Origin: Poecilobothrus nobilitatus
Taxonomy: Eukaryota; Arthropoda; Insecta; Diptera; Dolichopodidae
Length of the DNA: 64,000 nucleotides
Reading direction: 5' to 3'
Assembly (NCBI GenBank): GCA_947095535.1
Contig: OX352772.1
Coordinates: 143,230,660-143,294,659, forward strand
The notes under the pieces were generated by a model. The model did not search any database. It was not told the DNA's origin and was given only the letters and a program-made list of their open reading frames with translations. The position numbers and the translations under genes are program-made. Shown in pieces: positions 1 through 11,394 of this stretch. Position 1 is the first letter of the stretch. Each line of letters begins with the position of its first letter.

Positions 1-1084
1 ATGGAATATAAAATTCCTAAAATAAAGCCGCCTTCGTTAAATCAACCGCAAGACAATCGCTAGGGTTCAAAGAACTGCCACACTATGTATTAGTGACTCT
101 TTAATAACAACCCCTTCTGCGGCCTTGGACACCATGCTTAATCTGGTGCCTGTAGAATATTATAGCAAATTTGCAGCCGCAAACACAGCTGTGAGATTAA
201 AAGCTACATCCTAGTAGACCAACTCACGAGAAGGTCACTCGGATATCATAAACCAATTTACTCCCGTCTTGGAGACTACACGTTCCCCGATTACTTCTTC
301 GGGAAATCTCATGTGACGAGCATACCAAACCGTGAGAGTTGGAACTCGAACACAGTGATGACCTTCGAAGGAGTACAATTCTACACGGATGGCTCAAAAA
401 TGAACAGCAATATAGGATGCGGAGTCTTCTCAGATAATCTGAATATCAGTCATAATTTCCGATTACCAAACCATTGTAGCATCTTCCAAGCGGAAATTAT
501 GCCAATTCAAGAAGTCTTGATTCTACTGATTAAAAGCGTTTTGACTGTAAAGCAAGTACGTCAGATAGTCAGGCAATTTCTAGAATCAACGTGTACCACC
601 TCGAAAACTGTAATAAACTGCCGAAAACTTCCTAACGATATGACCAGGCAGTTTAGCATTCAGTTTTGCTGGGTACCAGGTCATCGAGGTATTCCGGGAA
701 ATGAAAAAGCTGATGAACTCGCAAGAATTGGTAAAACCTTACAAGTCTTGCCGGATAGGGCAAGACTAAGGGTACCTCTATCCACAAGCAAAACGTTACT
801 TCGAAGAAAATAACGGATATGGTAAATTCCAAATGGTCAAACTTGACCTCGTGCAATATCACAAGATTGATATGGCCCAAAACCGATTTAAGATTATCCA
901 ATGATCTGGTTTCTTACAAAGGGCAGACATTGGAATGACAATGGGTATAATCACCGGTCACTGTCTAAAGATGAAGAAGAGGAGGAAATTACTCCCCATT
1001 TCCTTTACACAATACCCATTTGGGGAAATATTTCTTCAACAACCTTAGCGACCTAGCAGGTAAAAATATGAAGAGTATTCTTCC
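1..1084 (+). pseudogene. LINE-A copy 1: end of reverse transcriptase, RNase H and C-terminal tail (decayed)
   Basis: This is the 3' part of ORF2 of the LINE whose best copy lies at 4,259-9,590. Bases 60-220 read as the segment just after the RT domain (VQRTATLCISDSL and VPVEYYSKFAAANTAVRLK), matching the same positions at about 8,290-8,430. Bases 313-810 carry an RNase H domain with YTDGSK, the glutamate in IFQAEI, and WVPGHRGIPGNEKADELA. Bases 940-1,080 hold a frameshifted HFL-type C-terminal tail. Stops and frameshifts separate the blocks. In the family this protein copies element RNA into genomic DNA at a nick. The copy is cut at 1,084 by LINE-B and appears to resume at 2,532. The left end lies outside the window. 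Confidence 0.75.
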
Positions 1085-2531
1085 CTTTGCAAAAAGGGAA
1101 GCTCAAATTGATTTTAATGGAAATGGAAAATGGGCACCAAGTTGATGCTATTTACACAGATTTTAGTAAAGCATTTGATCGTGTCGATCATACTATTTTG
1201 CTTAACAAACTTGTTGCAATAGGTATTTCGGGTACATTTCTTACATGGCTGTACTCTTACTTAACAAATAGAACTCAAAACATAAAATTCCAAGGTTTTT
1301 TATCAAACACAGTGACCGTTACTTCAGGAGTACCTCAAGGTAGCCATTTAGGTCCACTTCTATTTAATATATTAATTTCAGACCTTTCGGCCAAACTAGT
1401 GGGTGTATCACATATTGCATTTGCCGACGATCTTAAAATTTACCACGTTATCAAAAATATTTCTGATGTTGCATTACTTCAGTCAAACCTACATTCTTTA
1501 CAAGAATGGTGTTCTTCCAATAAGTTAGAGCTGAACATTCAAAAATGCAAGGCTATTAGTTTTACACGGAAAAGATCTACTATTTTATTCGATTATTCTA
1601 TTGATAATGTAACTCTAGAAAGGGTAAGCAGCATGACCGATCTAGGGATTCTTTTGGATGATAAGCTTAACTTCCATCTTCACTATGAGCATATGATTTC
1701 CAAGGCAAATAAAATGTTAGGATTCATTAAAAGAAGAGCTAAAGAATTCAGTAACATAGCGGTGACAAAATCTCTCTAAGATTCTTTAGTACGATCTATT
1801 CTAGAATACGGCAACATTGTTTGGAATCCTGTATTTCAAATACACTCCGATAGAATCGAATCTGTTCAAAAACAATTCCTATTATTTGCTTTGAGAAATC
1901 AATATAACCCTATTGACCATTCAATGCTACCTAATTATAATGTAAGATTAAATTCATTGAACATGTTAACTTTATCTTCACACAGGCAGATACTTTCATC
2001 CTGTTTTACTTTTGACGTTTTAAATAAAAATATTGACGTTCAGTTTTTGATAGATAGTTTTAAATTAAACAATGAAGTTAGAGTTACACGAAACACTAAG
2101 TATTTAATTGAAAATACTCATAGAACTGAATATGGAAGAAATGAACCAATTAACAGATGTTGCATTACATTCAACAAACACAGTAATCTCTTTTCAACAC
2201 AAATATCAAGGAACACTTTCAAACAAAAATTAATACAAAAATTTGTTACTAACCTTACACAATAACTTTAACTTTCATAATATTAGATTACACTTCATAT
2301 TGTACAAATTATTTTATTTTTACCTAACTGAGTTATATTAATTCAAATCTAACTGTGTTTTTGCTTTGTAAGCAATTTGTAATTTACCATATAGTCAATG
2401 TAATATTTTTTTTTTTATTTGCATTTATCGTGTTTTATTTTGTACTTGTTATTATTAAGTTTTAGACGTAAGATTTGTTATGTAAAAACCTTGTTTTGGT
2501 TATAATAATAAATAAATAAATAAATAAATAA
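1085..2531 (+). mobile_element. LINE-B, 5'-truncated non-LTR retrotransposon without RNase H
   Basis: A truncated RT gene is followed by about 240 bases of AT-rich 3' UTR and an AATA/TAAA simple-repeat tail at about 2,503-2,531. LINE-A sequence lies on both sides, so this element landed inside LINE-A copy 1. Loss of the endonuclease and the start of the RT is the usual 5' truncation. I could not define a target-site duplication. Confidence 0.75.
1087..2265 (+). pseudogene. LINE-B reverse transcriptase fragment (Jockey/CR1-like)
   Basis: A reverse transcriptase of the Jockey/CR1-like group. Visible RT motifs are IYTDFSKAFDRVDH (block A aspartate), SGVPQGSHLGPLLF, and the catalytic loop IAFADDLKIY. 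They are followed by LNIQKCKAISFTR, DLGILLDDKLNF and the C-terminal segment SLVRSILEYGNIVWNP. The frame is open from 1,087 to a TAA at 1,777-1,779 and continues in the same frame to a natural end at 2,265, so one nonsense change is the only visible lesion in the remaining part. The endonuclease and RT N-terminus are missing through 5' truncation. No RNase H domain follows, which separates it from the LINE-A family around it. Confidence 0.85.
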
Positions 2532-2640
2532 TAAGTGGAATAGAAAAGCTTCTATGTGGTATCACTATCGACCAAATACGGTCTAAGTGTGCCTTTTTGG
2601 CAGCCACCTTAACCTTACCTAACCTATATAATTAATTATA
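2532..2640 (+). mobile_element. Probable 3' end of LINE-A copy 1, resumed after LINE-B
   Basis: The sequence directly after the LINE-B tail reads as a plausible continuation of the LINE-A C-terminus and then a GC-richer stretch ending in CCTTAACCTTACCTAACC, a CCTA-type tail like the one of the full copy at 9,562-9,583. This supports insertion of LINE-B into LINE-A. Confidence 0.5.
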
Positions 2641-4258
2641 TTTTATAATTTGAATCCTTCGTAGTATTGATAGATCGACAAAATTCTATCCAAGTGTGCC
2701 GCTTGGCTTCTTTGATGGCTTCCTTATATACTTTAGGAAATCTTTATAAGATTACTCGTATTTATATTTGAAGCAAATATTGAATAGAGTCAGACTTGTA
2801 ATGCAGACTAAGTCTTCGCTCCACCAAAAGGGATAGGATTAATTGGACACGGACGACTGATTGAACACAAACTTTAAAGGCTATTCCCATAGCCTTTTCA
2901 AGAGTTTCAATCTTTGTATCCAGTTCTTTGATCGTTTCAATTTTGATGCTCGGTACATTATTTAGTTTTGACTGTATAATTCGGCTGAATTTAACCCAGC
3001 GACTTCTTTTAGGATTTTTGTAGAATTTGGAAATATTCATTTGAAGATTCACATCAAAAACTATATACTCGGGATCTGAATAGAAATTCTGTCTACACTC
3101 AGACCAGTTTGCAACTCCAATGATATTATTGTTAGTAGCTAAAGTTATGTTTATCAGCTCTTCCCACCCGTTATATCTGCCCGAACTTGAAAAGATAAAA
3201 GTTGGTGTGTTACCAACCACTATTACATATTTTAAGGTTAGTGTTAATAAGAAAATTGAATAATGACTCACCTCGTTCGTTGTTCTCCGAATCACATCTG
3301 ATTAGTAGCTTGTCCTGCCTTGTTGCTCTAACAAGTTTTCGAACTTGCTCTCGTGGTGACGGATCGTCATGAGCTTTATATGCGGAGGAGATGTAGAAAC
3401 TTTCTCCACCTAGTCCTTCTACTTTTACGAAGTCAAATCGGATGAGCTAAAATCGGAATGAAGACAAGCATTGATTTGTTTTTTTACTAAAATTCAAGCT
3501 CTAGGTTTATCTGCATCCTTTTTGTGAAAAAGATTGTAGTCTTTAAGACTAATGTTTATATTTTCCTCGCTGAGGAAAACCAGCAGACCATCCGAGGCAC
3601 TTCTCGAGTGACTGAGATTAATCCACACTACCTTGGCATCATTACCTGTTTCCACACCTCCTTCACCTGGTGCCGGATTCTGTCTAAAAAGTTCTCTGTC
3701 AATCGTGAAATCTCTTCTCAGCTTAGAAGCTAGATCCTTCTCTGGATTCTCTTCGACAGTTGGAGCCCTGAAAATGTTTCGTTTGGCATACCTTATCCTC
3801 AACCTCATTCTCTAATAGACCTTCTCGATCTCCTCTAGGCACTCCTCATTTAATCTTTCCATTGTCCACGATAATGTTGGGTAACCAACTGCCCGCCTTA
3901 GGTATTTTTGGAATTTCCCCAGCCGGGTTAAGGCTGAGCTTCGCGACGAATTTGCTGAGGAAATCCAAAGACATCTGATCTTCGCACTTAATTTCTGCGT
4001 TTTTGATCTCATCTTGAAATCTATTACGCTTCTGGCCAGTTGTTATACCAGGAACACCTTACCCTTATCCTCTTGTACCTTTAGATATTCATCTAAATCC
4101 TAATCCTTATCCTCTTGTACCTTTAGATATTCATCTACAACAAGTTGGTACTTAACTTTAACCGCAGCGTCCTTCTCATGTACATGCTTTTTCATTCTCA
4201 GCTATCTTGTTGCAAAAGAAAAGCGCCCTGTTGTACTTTTCTTTCCCTCCCGATAGGG
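2641..4258 (-). pseudogene. LINE-A copy 2, antisense: ORF1 and endonuclease parts (decayed)
   Basis: Reading leftward from 4,258, this strand gives part of ORF1, the ORF1/ORF2 boundary and the endonuclease of LINE-A, then stops before the RT. ORF1 pieces lie at about 4,250-3,600, including the KVKYQLVVDEYLK segment with a duplicated tract of about 42 bases near 4,070-4,135. At 3,808-3,494 the end of ORF1 is fused in frame to the start of ORF2 (NLSHSRSASDGLLVFLSEEN), followed by a deletion of about 15 residues before KDYNLFHKKD. At 3,295-2,762 the endonuclease C-terminal part and the linker (FYSDPEYIVFDVNLQMN) match 6,460-6,700 of the full copy. Many stops and frameshifts are present. It lies head-to-head with copy 3, the two facing apart at about 4,258. 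Confidence 0.8.
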
Positions 4259-4587
4259 ATTCTACCTGGACGTGGTGGGAGGGCTGAGTAGAATCAATGA
4301 TCCTGTTGGCGATGTCGGAGATACTGTGTCATCCCTGGGGATTTCACAGTATCAGTAGGTTCAACCATACCGATAAGGCTGCAGGGGAGATCCGAAACCA
4401 AGAGAATCCCTCCACTTGTAAGCTAAGGTGTCCAGGTACCGTGCCGAGAGCTGAATGGTCAGTAAGTGGTAAAAGATAACTGGTCGCGAATGGTCTCCTC
4501 CGATGCTCAGGCAAGGTCGGTTGTATTAAGTGCCTTATCCCGGTAAGGCGGCAATGCCGGGATGGACCGCTTTTTCCGGCCACACTC
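4259..4587 (+). promoter_or_regulatory. 5' leader of LINE-A copy 3
   Basis: GC-richer than the surroundings and free of a convincing ORF on this strand. It is repeated, inverted, at 9,800-9,962, where the same leader sequence (GTGCCTC/GTGCCTTATCCCGGTAAGGCGGCAA region) precedes another ORF1 start. LINEs of this type carry an internal promoter in the leader. That role here is inference. Confidence 0.5.
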
Positions 4588-5865
4588 GTGGGATCAAGAA
4601 TGGATGGAAACTTAAAAAAAAAAGAAATGGAGAAGGAAGAAGTTGAGATGGGGAGCTCATCTGAAGATGAGATTTTAGCGTCTAGCCAAGAGACGCTAAT
4701 TAGTGGCATTGCTAGTACCAGCCATAGTACACCAATGCCAGGTCAACCTAAAACTCTTGTCGTCAACAATGGCGCGGGCGGCAAGAAGAAAAATCATAAG
4801 AGACGTAAGTCCGCTGGCGTACTCATGAAGGAAAAGTACAACAGGGCTCTCTTCATTCTCAACAAGATAGCTGAGAATGAAAAAGCACGTACTTTTCATG
4901 AGAAGGACGCTGCGGATAAAGTTAAGTACCAGCTTGTCGTAGATGAATATCTAAAGGTGCAAGCGGGTAAGAACGGGAATAGGAGTATTCCTGCCACAAC
5001 AACTGGCCAGAAGTGCAACAGATCTCAAGATGAGATCAATAACGCAGCTAAGAGGGCCAATAGAAAACGGGGGTCTAGCGCATTGGTACTAGGAGGTGTT
5101 AAGTGTGCGAGGGAACCCAAGGAGAAAAAAGCTACTTCTGAAGTCGGTGCCAAGAATAGGCAATCCTACAAAGAAGTAGCTATAAACCACCTGAACGTGG
5201 CACTGATTGACGGGATATCGAACAGTGGGAAGCCAATCACAGATAAATGGAGCGAGATAGAAGCCCATCTATCCGGGATGGTATTAGAACACGTTTTGGA
5301 GCACCCGGAAGGACCTCTCATATCGTTCGACTGCGGGTACGTGTTGAGAGGATGGAGGATTGTCAAATGAGAGGATCAGGTGTCTTTGGATTTCCTCAGC
5401 AAATTCGTCGCTAAGGCTAGTGATAAATGGGTTGGCTTGAAGCTCAAGCTTATTCCGGCTGGGGAAATTCCAAGGAGACCTAGGGCGCGCATTTGGCTAC
5501 CAAATATGAGCATAGACAATGGAAAGGTTCTTCAATGTCTTAAGCTCCAGAATCCGAAGATCCAGATGGAAAACTGGAGGATAATAAAGGCTGAGGGGCC
5601 TCAAAAAAACAGTAAGTCCTTCCTGCTTTTGATAAATGAGGAGTGACTAGTGGAACTTGAGAAGGCTGATTATAGAATGAGGTTCGGCATAAGGTATGCC
5701 AAACTGAACATTTTCAGAGCTCCAGCGGGAGAAGAAGATCCAGAGGAGGATCTACTTTCTAAGCTGTTAGAGGATCTCACGATCGAAAGAGATCCTCTTG
5801 GACAGAATTCGGCACCAGGTGAGGGTGCGGTTAGGGGTAATGATGCCAAAGGTAGTGCAGATTAA
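4588..5865 (+). pseudogene. LINE-A ORF1, DUF4780-like Gag protein (two nonsense codons)
   Basis: ORF1 of the LINE, an RNA-binding chaperone-type protein. The N-terminal 150 residues are charged and lysine-rich (GAGGKKKNHKRRKSAG). The C-terminal half, from about residue 195 (VAINHLNVALIDG), has the look of the DUF4780 domain found in insect LINE ORF1s, with ISFDCGYVLRGWRIVK, VGLKLKLIPAGEIPRRPRARIW and NPKIQMENWRIIKAEG. In-frame stops interrupt it at 5,368-5,370 (TGA) and 5,644-5,646 (TGA). The frame otherwise continues to 5,865. Its end overlaps the start of ORF2 (ATG 5,840) by 26 bases in another frame, as is common when ORF2 is translated by coupling. No CCHC knuckle is seen. Confidence 0.8.
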
Positions 5866-8800
5866 TCTCAGGCACTCGAGAAGTGCCTCGGATAATCTGC
5901 TGGTTTTCCTTAGCGAGGAAAACATAGACATCAGTCTCATTCAAGAACCTTGGGTCAGAGGTACTGAGATCAAGGGACTACATCATAAAGATTACAATCT
6001 TTTTTACAAAAAAGATACAGGTAAACCCAGAGCTTGTATTTTAGTAAATAAACAATTTAATGTTTTTCTCCACCCCGATTTTAGCTCACCCGATTTGACT
6101 GTCGTCAGGTTAGAAGGGCTTGGTGGAGATAGTCTCTACATCTCCTCTGCATATATGGCTCATGACGATCCGTCACCACCAGAGGAAGTTCGTAAACTTG
6201 TGCGAGCGACAAGGCAAGACAACCTACTCATCGGATGTGATGCCAATGCTAGGCATTCCCTATGGGGCAGTTCGGAGAATAACGAACGAGGTGAGTCACT
6301 ATTTGATTTTCTTATTAACAGTAACCTTAAAATATGTAATAGTGGTAACAACCCACTTTTATTTTCCCAAGTTCGGGCAGATATAGTGGGTGGGAAGAGG
6401 TAATAGACATTACCTTAGCTACTAACAACAATATCATTGGAGTTGTAAACTGGTCTGTGTCTAGCCAGAACTCCTACTCAGATCACAAATATATAGTCTT
6501 TGAGGTGAATTTTCAGATGAATATCCCCAAATTCTATAGAAATCCTAAAAGAACTGACTGGGTAAAATTCAGCCGAATTATACAGTCAAAACTAATTCAT
6601 GTACCGAACATCAAAATTGAAACGATAAAAGAACTGGATGCAAAGATTGAAACTTTTAAAAAGGCAATGGAAGTAGCCTTTAAAGTCTCGTGTCCAATTA
6701 GTCGCGGAAAGGAAACCTATCCCCATTGGTGGAATGAAGACTTAACCTACCTCAAAAGATTGACTAGATCTATTTTCAATATTTGCTACAAACATAAATA
6801 CTGGCAAATTTACAAAAATTGCCTAAAAGTATATAAGAAAGCCATCAAAGAAGCCAAGCGGCATACTTGGATGGAATGTTGTCAATCTATTGAAACTACA
6901 AAGGATTCAGCTAGAATCTGTAAAGTTCTGTCCAATGATGGATCCTGTCCTTCCTTAATCAAAAGAACGGATGGGAGCTGGGCTAATTCTTCAGCTGAAT
7001 CTCTTGAACTGTTAGTTAACACCCGTTTTCCCGTAGCCAGCAATGTTAACGGTAACGTAACTCCACCCAATGGAGAACCTGTAGCCCAAGGAACGTCATG
7101 GGATGAAGTAAGTAAAATTATATCTCAGGAAAAGGTTTCTTGGGCTATAAAAAGTTTCTCTCCATATAAATCGCCTGGCTTGGATGGCATAATTCCGATT
7201 ATGTTGCAAAAGTCGTTAATACTGTCGACATCGTGGCTTGTCGCCATTTTCAGTGGCTGTTTAAAACATAATCATTTTCCCTGCAGTTGGAAGAGAGTCC
7301 GAGTAGTATTTATTCCAAAGGCAGGTAGAAGGGGCCACGAGTCTGCGAAAGACTTCAGGCCACTCAGCCTGTCCTCCTTTCTTTTAAAAACTTTGGAGCG
7401 CATTTTGGATTACCAGATTAGGCAACGCTTTGAGGGAACTCTAGTATCGAAATCCCAACATGCGTACTTAAAAGGTAGGTCCACAGAAACGGCTCTTCAT
7501 GAAGTGGTCAGCACGGTTGAACACTCCGTTAAGTACAAACAATTTACCTTAGCCACCTTCTTAGATATCCAAGGTGCTTTTAACAATGTCAATATCCAAT
7601 CTATTGAAGAAGCTCTAACCCAGGCGGGAACAGAGCAGTTTCTGAAGCATTGGATTATATCCATGCTGAATTCCAGAATAATTCACGCGAAATTGGGAAA
7701 CAGCAGTGTTACTAAATTAGTCAACAGGGGTACACCTCAGGGAGGTGTAATATCACCTTTGCTATGGCTAATGGTTATAAACAAAATTCTAATGATACTT
7801 GCTGAGGAAGGAATAAAGGTAGTGGCGTATGCGGATGATGTGGTGATACTAGTATCAGGCCAGTTTATATCCGTGATTAGTGAGATCATGAATAGAACTC
7901 TAAGCAAAGGTTCACAACTGGGCCACAAGTTGTTGGCTAGTCAACTCAGAGAAGACTGAAATGGTACTCTTCACGACAAGATCCAAAATACCTACTTTTG
8001 TCCTACCGAAACTCAACAATTATACTTTAAATCTGACTACCAGCGCTAAGTATCTAGGCGTTATTCTAGACTCGAAGCTTTTCTGGAAATCTAACATTGA
8101 GCATAGAGTTAAGAAGGCTTGTGTTGCTCTCTATGCTTGCAATAAAACCATGGGGAAGAAATGGGGTATGCAGCCAAAGATGGCGCTTTGGACGTACACA
8201 GCCGTGGTTCGCCCAATCCTTACCTATGGATCGCTGGTGTGGTGGCCAGCGATGAATCGGAAATACAATATAACAAAACTAAATAGAATACAGAGATCGG
8301 CATCTGTGGGCATCACAGGAGCACTGCGATCGTGTCCGTCTGATGCTCTGAATACTATTTTATTTCTTTTACCCCCGGATCTATACATTAAGTATGTCGC
8401 AACGTCTAGTGCAGTTCGACTCAGAGAAACTGGGTGGTTTGCTACTAAACCATATGGCCACGGTAATATTCTGGAGATATTTCCAAGGGACTTTATACCA
8501 ACCCTGACCGACTACACTATTCCCAAAATAAACTTCGGGAGTAATTTAGTCGTAGAATTTCCGTCTAGAGCGGAATGGAAGGGCGGTAATGTGACAAAGC
8601 ATTTCGATGTCACTATCTTCACCGAGGGATCCAAGATGAAGGAAGGAGTTGGTGCTGACATTTTCTCGGAGAAACTCAACATTTCAAAATTCTACAAACT
8701 CCCCGACACAGCTAGCATCTTTCAGGCGGAGATACTAGCAGTTAGAGAGGCTGCTCGAATTCTGAACGAAAACAACACACAAATGAGAACGGTCGCCATT

Positions 8801-9454
8801 TGTGTGGACAGTCAATCCGCGATCAAGGCCATTAACGCGAACATCACAACCTCTAAGCTTGTTAGACAGTACCAAGAGGAAATTGCCCTAACAAGCGAAA
8901 GGTTAAACATAACCTTCTTATGGGTGCCTGGGCATAGCAATATTGAAGGAAATGAAAAAGCTGACGAACTAGCAAAGAAAGGAGGTACTAAGAACACTAA
9001 CTCCCCGGAAAGTTACCGGAGAGTTAGTTGCCCAATCAGTACCGTCAAGGAACGGATCCTTTCTTTGTATATAGCGAAATCACAAAATAGGTGGAGCAAT
9101 CTGAGCAATTGCACCATATCTAGAACATTGTGGCCCACATACAACAAAAGGAGATCAATCGAGTTGATATCCAAATCCCGCATAGACATAGCCAGACTAG
9201 TAGCAATAATCACAGGCCACTGGCCAGTGGGCACGCATGCGGCCAAATTAGGACTGCCACACAACACCTCATGCAGGAGCTGCAAAGAAGCAAACGAAAG
9301 TGAGAATCTAGAACACTTTCTTTGCAAATGTCCGGCCCTAGCTGGAGCCAGACGTCTCTCACTCAGCAAGCCGTTCTTCCACAACCTCAGCGAGCTTTCT
9401 AAACAAAAAATCAAAGAACTGATCTTGTATCTAAACCGCTCGGGTTGGATATAA
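5840..9454 (+). pseudogene. LINE-A ORF2: endonuclease, reverse transcriptase, RNase H (frameshifted)
   Basis: The start is taken at the ATG pair 5,840/5,843 before PKVVQINLRHSRSASDNLL. The apurinic-type endonuclease spans about 5,850-6,480, with LIQEPWV, ISSAYMAHDDPSPPEE, IGCDANARHSLWGSSE and YSDHKYIVF. A frameshift lies near 6,375. The RT (about 6,950-7,960) shows SPYKSPGLDGI, FIPKAGRRGHESAKDFRPLS, LDIQGAFNNV, RGTPQGGVISPLLW and AYADDVV. A second frameshift near 7,918 moves reading to the frame starting EMVLFTTRSK. RNase H (about 8,605-8,970) keeps the Glu of FQAEILAV, the Asp of VDSQSA and GHSNIEGNEKADELA, but the first catalytic position reads TEGSK instead of the usual TDGSK. The tail has CRSCKE and EHFLCKCPAL, a zinc-binding C-terminus. 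It would be the target-primed reverse transcription enzyme. Confidence 0.9.
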
Positions 9455-9561
9455 AACCGCAAACAATCTAAAAACACGGGTCACATGAGTGCAGTGGAAT
9501 CAAAATGGCGCAATCCAGTGCTAATTGAGGCCCTCAAGCAGCATCGTGAAGGTCACCACCA

Positions 9562-9583
9562 TACCTACCTACCTACCTACACC
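9562..9583 (+). repeat. CCTA simple-repeat 3' tail of LINE-A copy 3
   Basis: Five TACC/CCTA units about 110 bases after the ORF2 stop. It has the position and form of a LINE 3' tail and resembles the CCTTACCTAACC end near 2,620. Confidence 0.7.
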
Positions 9584-9962
9584 AGGAGACTTACATCTCT
9601 TCTGATTTTTCTTCTTGTCATCCTTACCTTTGTTGCTGATAAGAGTGTTAGATTGAACTGGCATTGCTGTACTATGGCTGGTACTCGTAATGCCACTATT
9701 TAGCGCCTAGACACTAAAAACTCATCGTCTGATGAGCTCCCCATCTCATCTTCCTTCTCCATTTTCGTTTTGTTTTTGTTTATTTTTTATTCCATTTTTG
9801 GTCCCACGAGTGTGGCCGAAAAGAACGGTCAATTGCGGGGTTGCCGCCTTACCGGGATGATGAGGCACTTAATACAACCGACCTTGGCTGAGCATCGGAG
9901 GATACCATTCGTGAGAAGTTATCTTCACCACTTACTGGCCATTTAGCTCTCCGCACGGTTTG
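9584..9962 (-). mobile_element. LINE-A copy 4, antisense fragment of leader and ORF1 start
   Basis: Read from 9,962 leftward this repeats the leader of copy 3 (its 4,438 region onward) and the first ORF1 codons, including the acidic MEKEDEMGSSSDDE-like segment at about 9,760-9,730. It ends at the tail of copy 3, so a tail-to-truncated-end inverted pair is formed. The right edge at 9,962 is sharp, with AT-rich DNA beyond. Confidence 0.75.
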
Positions 9963-10639
9963 TACAAAAAATTAAAATTTTGACATTTTTATATTTTTAA
10001 TTGAAAACGTAAAATTATTAACTCTTTTATATGAAAACTGATTTTTTTTATAGTTGGGGGCTGTCACTTCCAAGTCCCTGCTAATAATTTAAGCAATCCT
10101 ATTTTTGAATTCGGCAGGTCAAATCAAAAAAAAAAATTTTAGATCATTTTTTATTAAAACTGAATTTTTTTATAGATTTCTTTTATATACACCAAAATAA
10201 AAGATGAATATATACCAAAATAAAAGATGAAATCAAAGCCAGAAAAGGAAGTGAAAAGGAATCATTCAAGATCAAAAAATTAAGGATCGAATTATTTTTA
10301 CGGAAGTTATTCAACACTGAAGTAAGACTCTGCTCTTAAAAAATATAGTTACCCAACCAATATTAGTAGATTCATAGATGCAAGTATTAAAATATTAAAT
10401 TTTTTTTATAGTTGGAACATTTAACGCCTCTTCTTTCACCAAAATTTCCAATAAAACCTTGCAAAAAATTAGTGTAACCAAGATGAGCTTAAGATATGAT
10501 GAGTACAGGATACCAACAAAGAAGATTTCAATCAAATCACCAATAGATCAGTTAAAAATTTTTAAATAATTTATAAACTCAAAGCTAAATAATTAACTTT
10601 GGATCGCTTACACATATACAATCAAAAAGGACTCACATT
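9963..10639. other. AT-rich DNA without a recognisable gene
   Basis: No coding signal on either strand. The short string TTTTTTTATAG, mostly followed by TTGG, recurs near 10,050, 10,170 and 10,405, which suggests decayed repeats. Confidence 0.5.
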
Positions 10640-11265
10640 CTATCTATCCGATCCGCATTCGATATTTACTGTGGCGTAAATTGAATCCATGTCGTTTAGC
10701 AGCTGTCATAACTGTAGAGTTAGACCTATACGGAGTAATAACTGTATTAGATAAAGAATATGCTGAACCATCAGTTGTCCACTGATTATTTGAAAAATAC
10801 TTTGCACTACGTTTCGCTAAATCTAAAGTTGAGAAAATTTTAGCATAATGTATACTATCCGGATATCCAACAGATACATGACGAATCACAAGTTTATGAT
10901 CACATGCTGTTTGGGGTTTTAAAGAATAAATATGTTTTCTCAATAAAAAGCAACAGAATTAACGACGTGAGTTTCTGCCAACTTTATTTCTGTACCATCG
11001 ACAAACCCAATACAATAAGGCATTTCCTTAAAAAAATTCTTTAACGAGAATGTTTTTTCTTTTTTGTCAAGCCAATAAATATATGTATTTTTGTTTTTCT
11101 TAAATATTCTTCAAATATTCGTTTGGTAATGTTTTGTATAGTTTTACCACCTCCAATACCGAAAATTGCTCTTATTTTCTTAATAACAGCACTTTCGCCC
11201 GACAATCCCAATCTAAAGAGAACTATTGCCAGTTGCAAAGAAACAGGGAATTGAAACACGAACAC
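10640..11265 (-). pseudogene. PIF/Harbinger-type DDE transposase relic
   Basis: Read leftward from 11,265, three blocks follow the order of a Harbinger (DDE_4-type nuclease) transposase. First, a helix-turn-helix-like N-terminal block with PVSLQLAIVLFRLGLSGES and FGIGGGKTIQNITKRIFEEY. Next, about 11,030-10,980, IGFVDGTEIKL, the first catalytic Asp region. Then, at 10,943-10,644, VGYPDSIHYAKIF, TTDGSAYSLSNTVITPYR and GFNLRHSKYRMRIG, which match the second Asp region and the conserved C-terminal helix. A stop and frameshifts separate the blocks. The usual D after YPxSxH is Y here (SIHYAK), so the core is no longer catalytic. The enzyme would cut and paste elements with TWA target duplications. 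Confidence 0.75.
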
Positions 11266-11394
11266 ATTTTATTAAAATTTTCATCCTCATTTATTATATT
11301 TACAAGAATTTGAAATTGTGCTCTGCTAACCCGCAACATCTGGCGGCGAAACCTGTCTTTATCAAAACTTGGAAGGATATCTTCACCGGATTCC

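Larger units (their letters stand above)
4259..9590 (+). mobile_element. LINE-A copy 3, near full-length RNase H-bearing LINE (R1/LOA/I-like group)
   Basis: A 5' leader (4,259-4,587), ORF1, ORF2 with endonuclease, RT, RNase H and a Cys/His C-terminal tail, and a short 3' UTR ending in a CCTA simple repeat. Antisense copies of its own family flank it on both sides. ORF1 has two nonsense codons and ORF2 at least two frameshifts, so it is dead. RNase H plus the C-terminal CxxC-HFLCxC element places it in the group containing R1, LOA and I elements. I cannot fix the clade without a tree. Confidence 0.85.
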
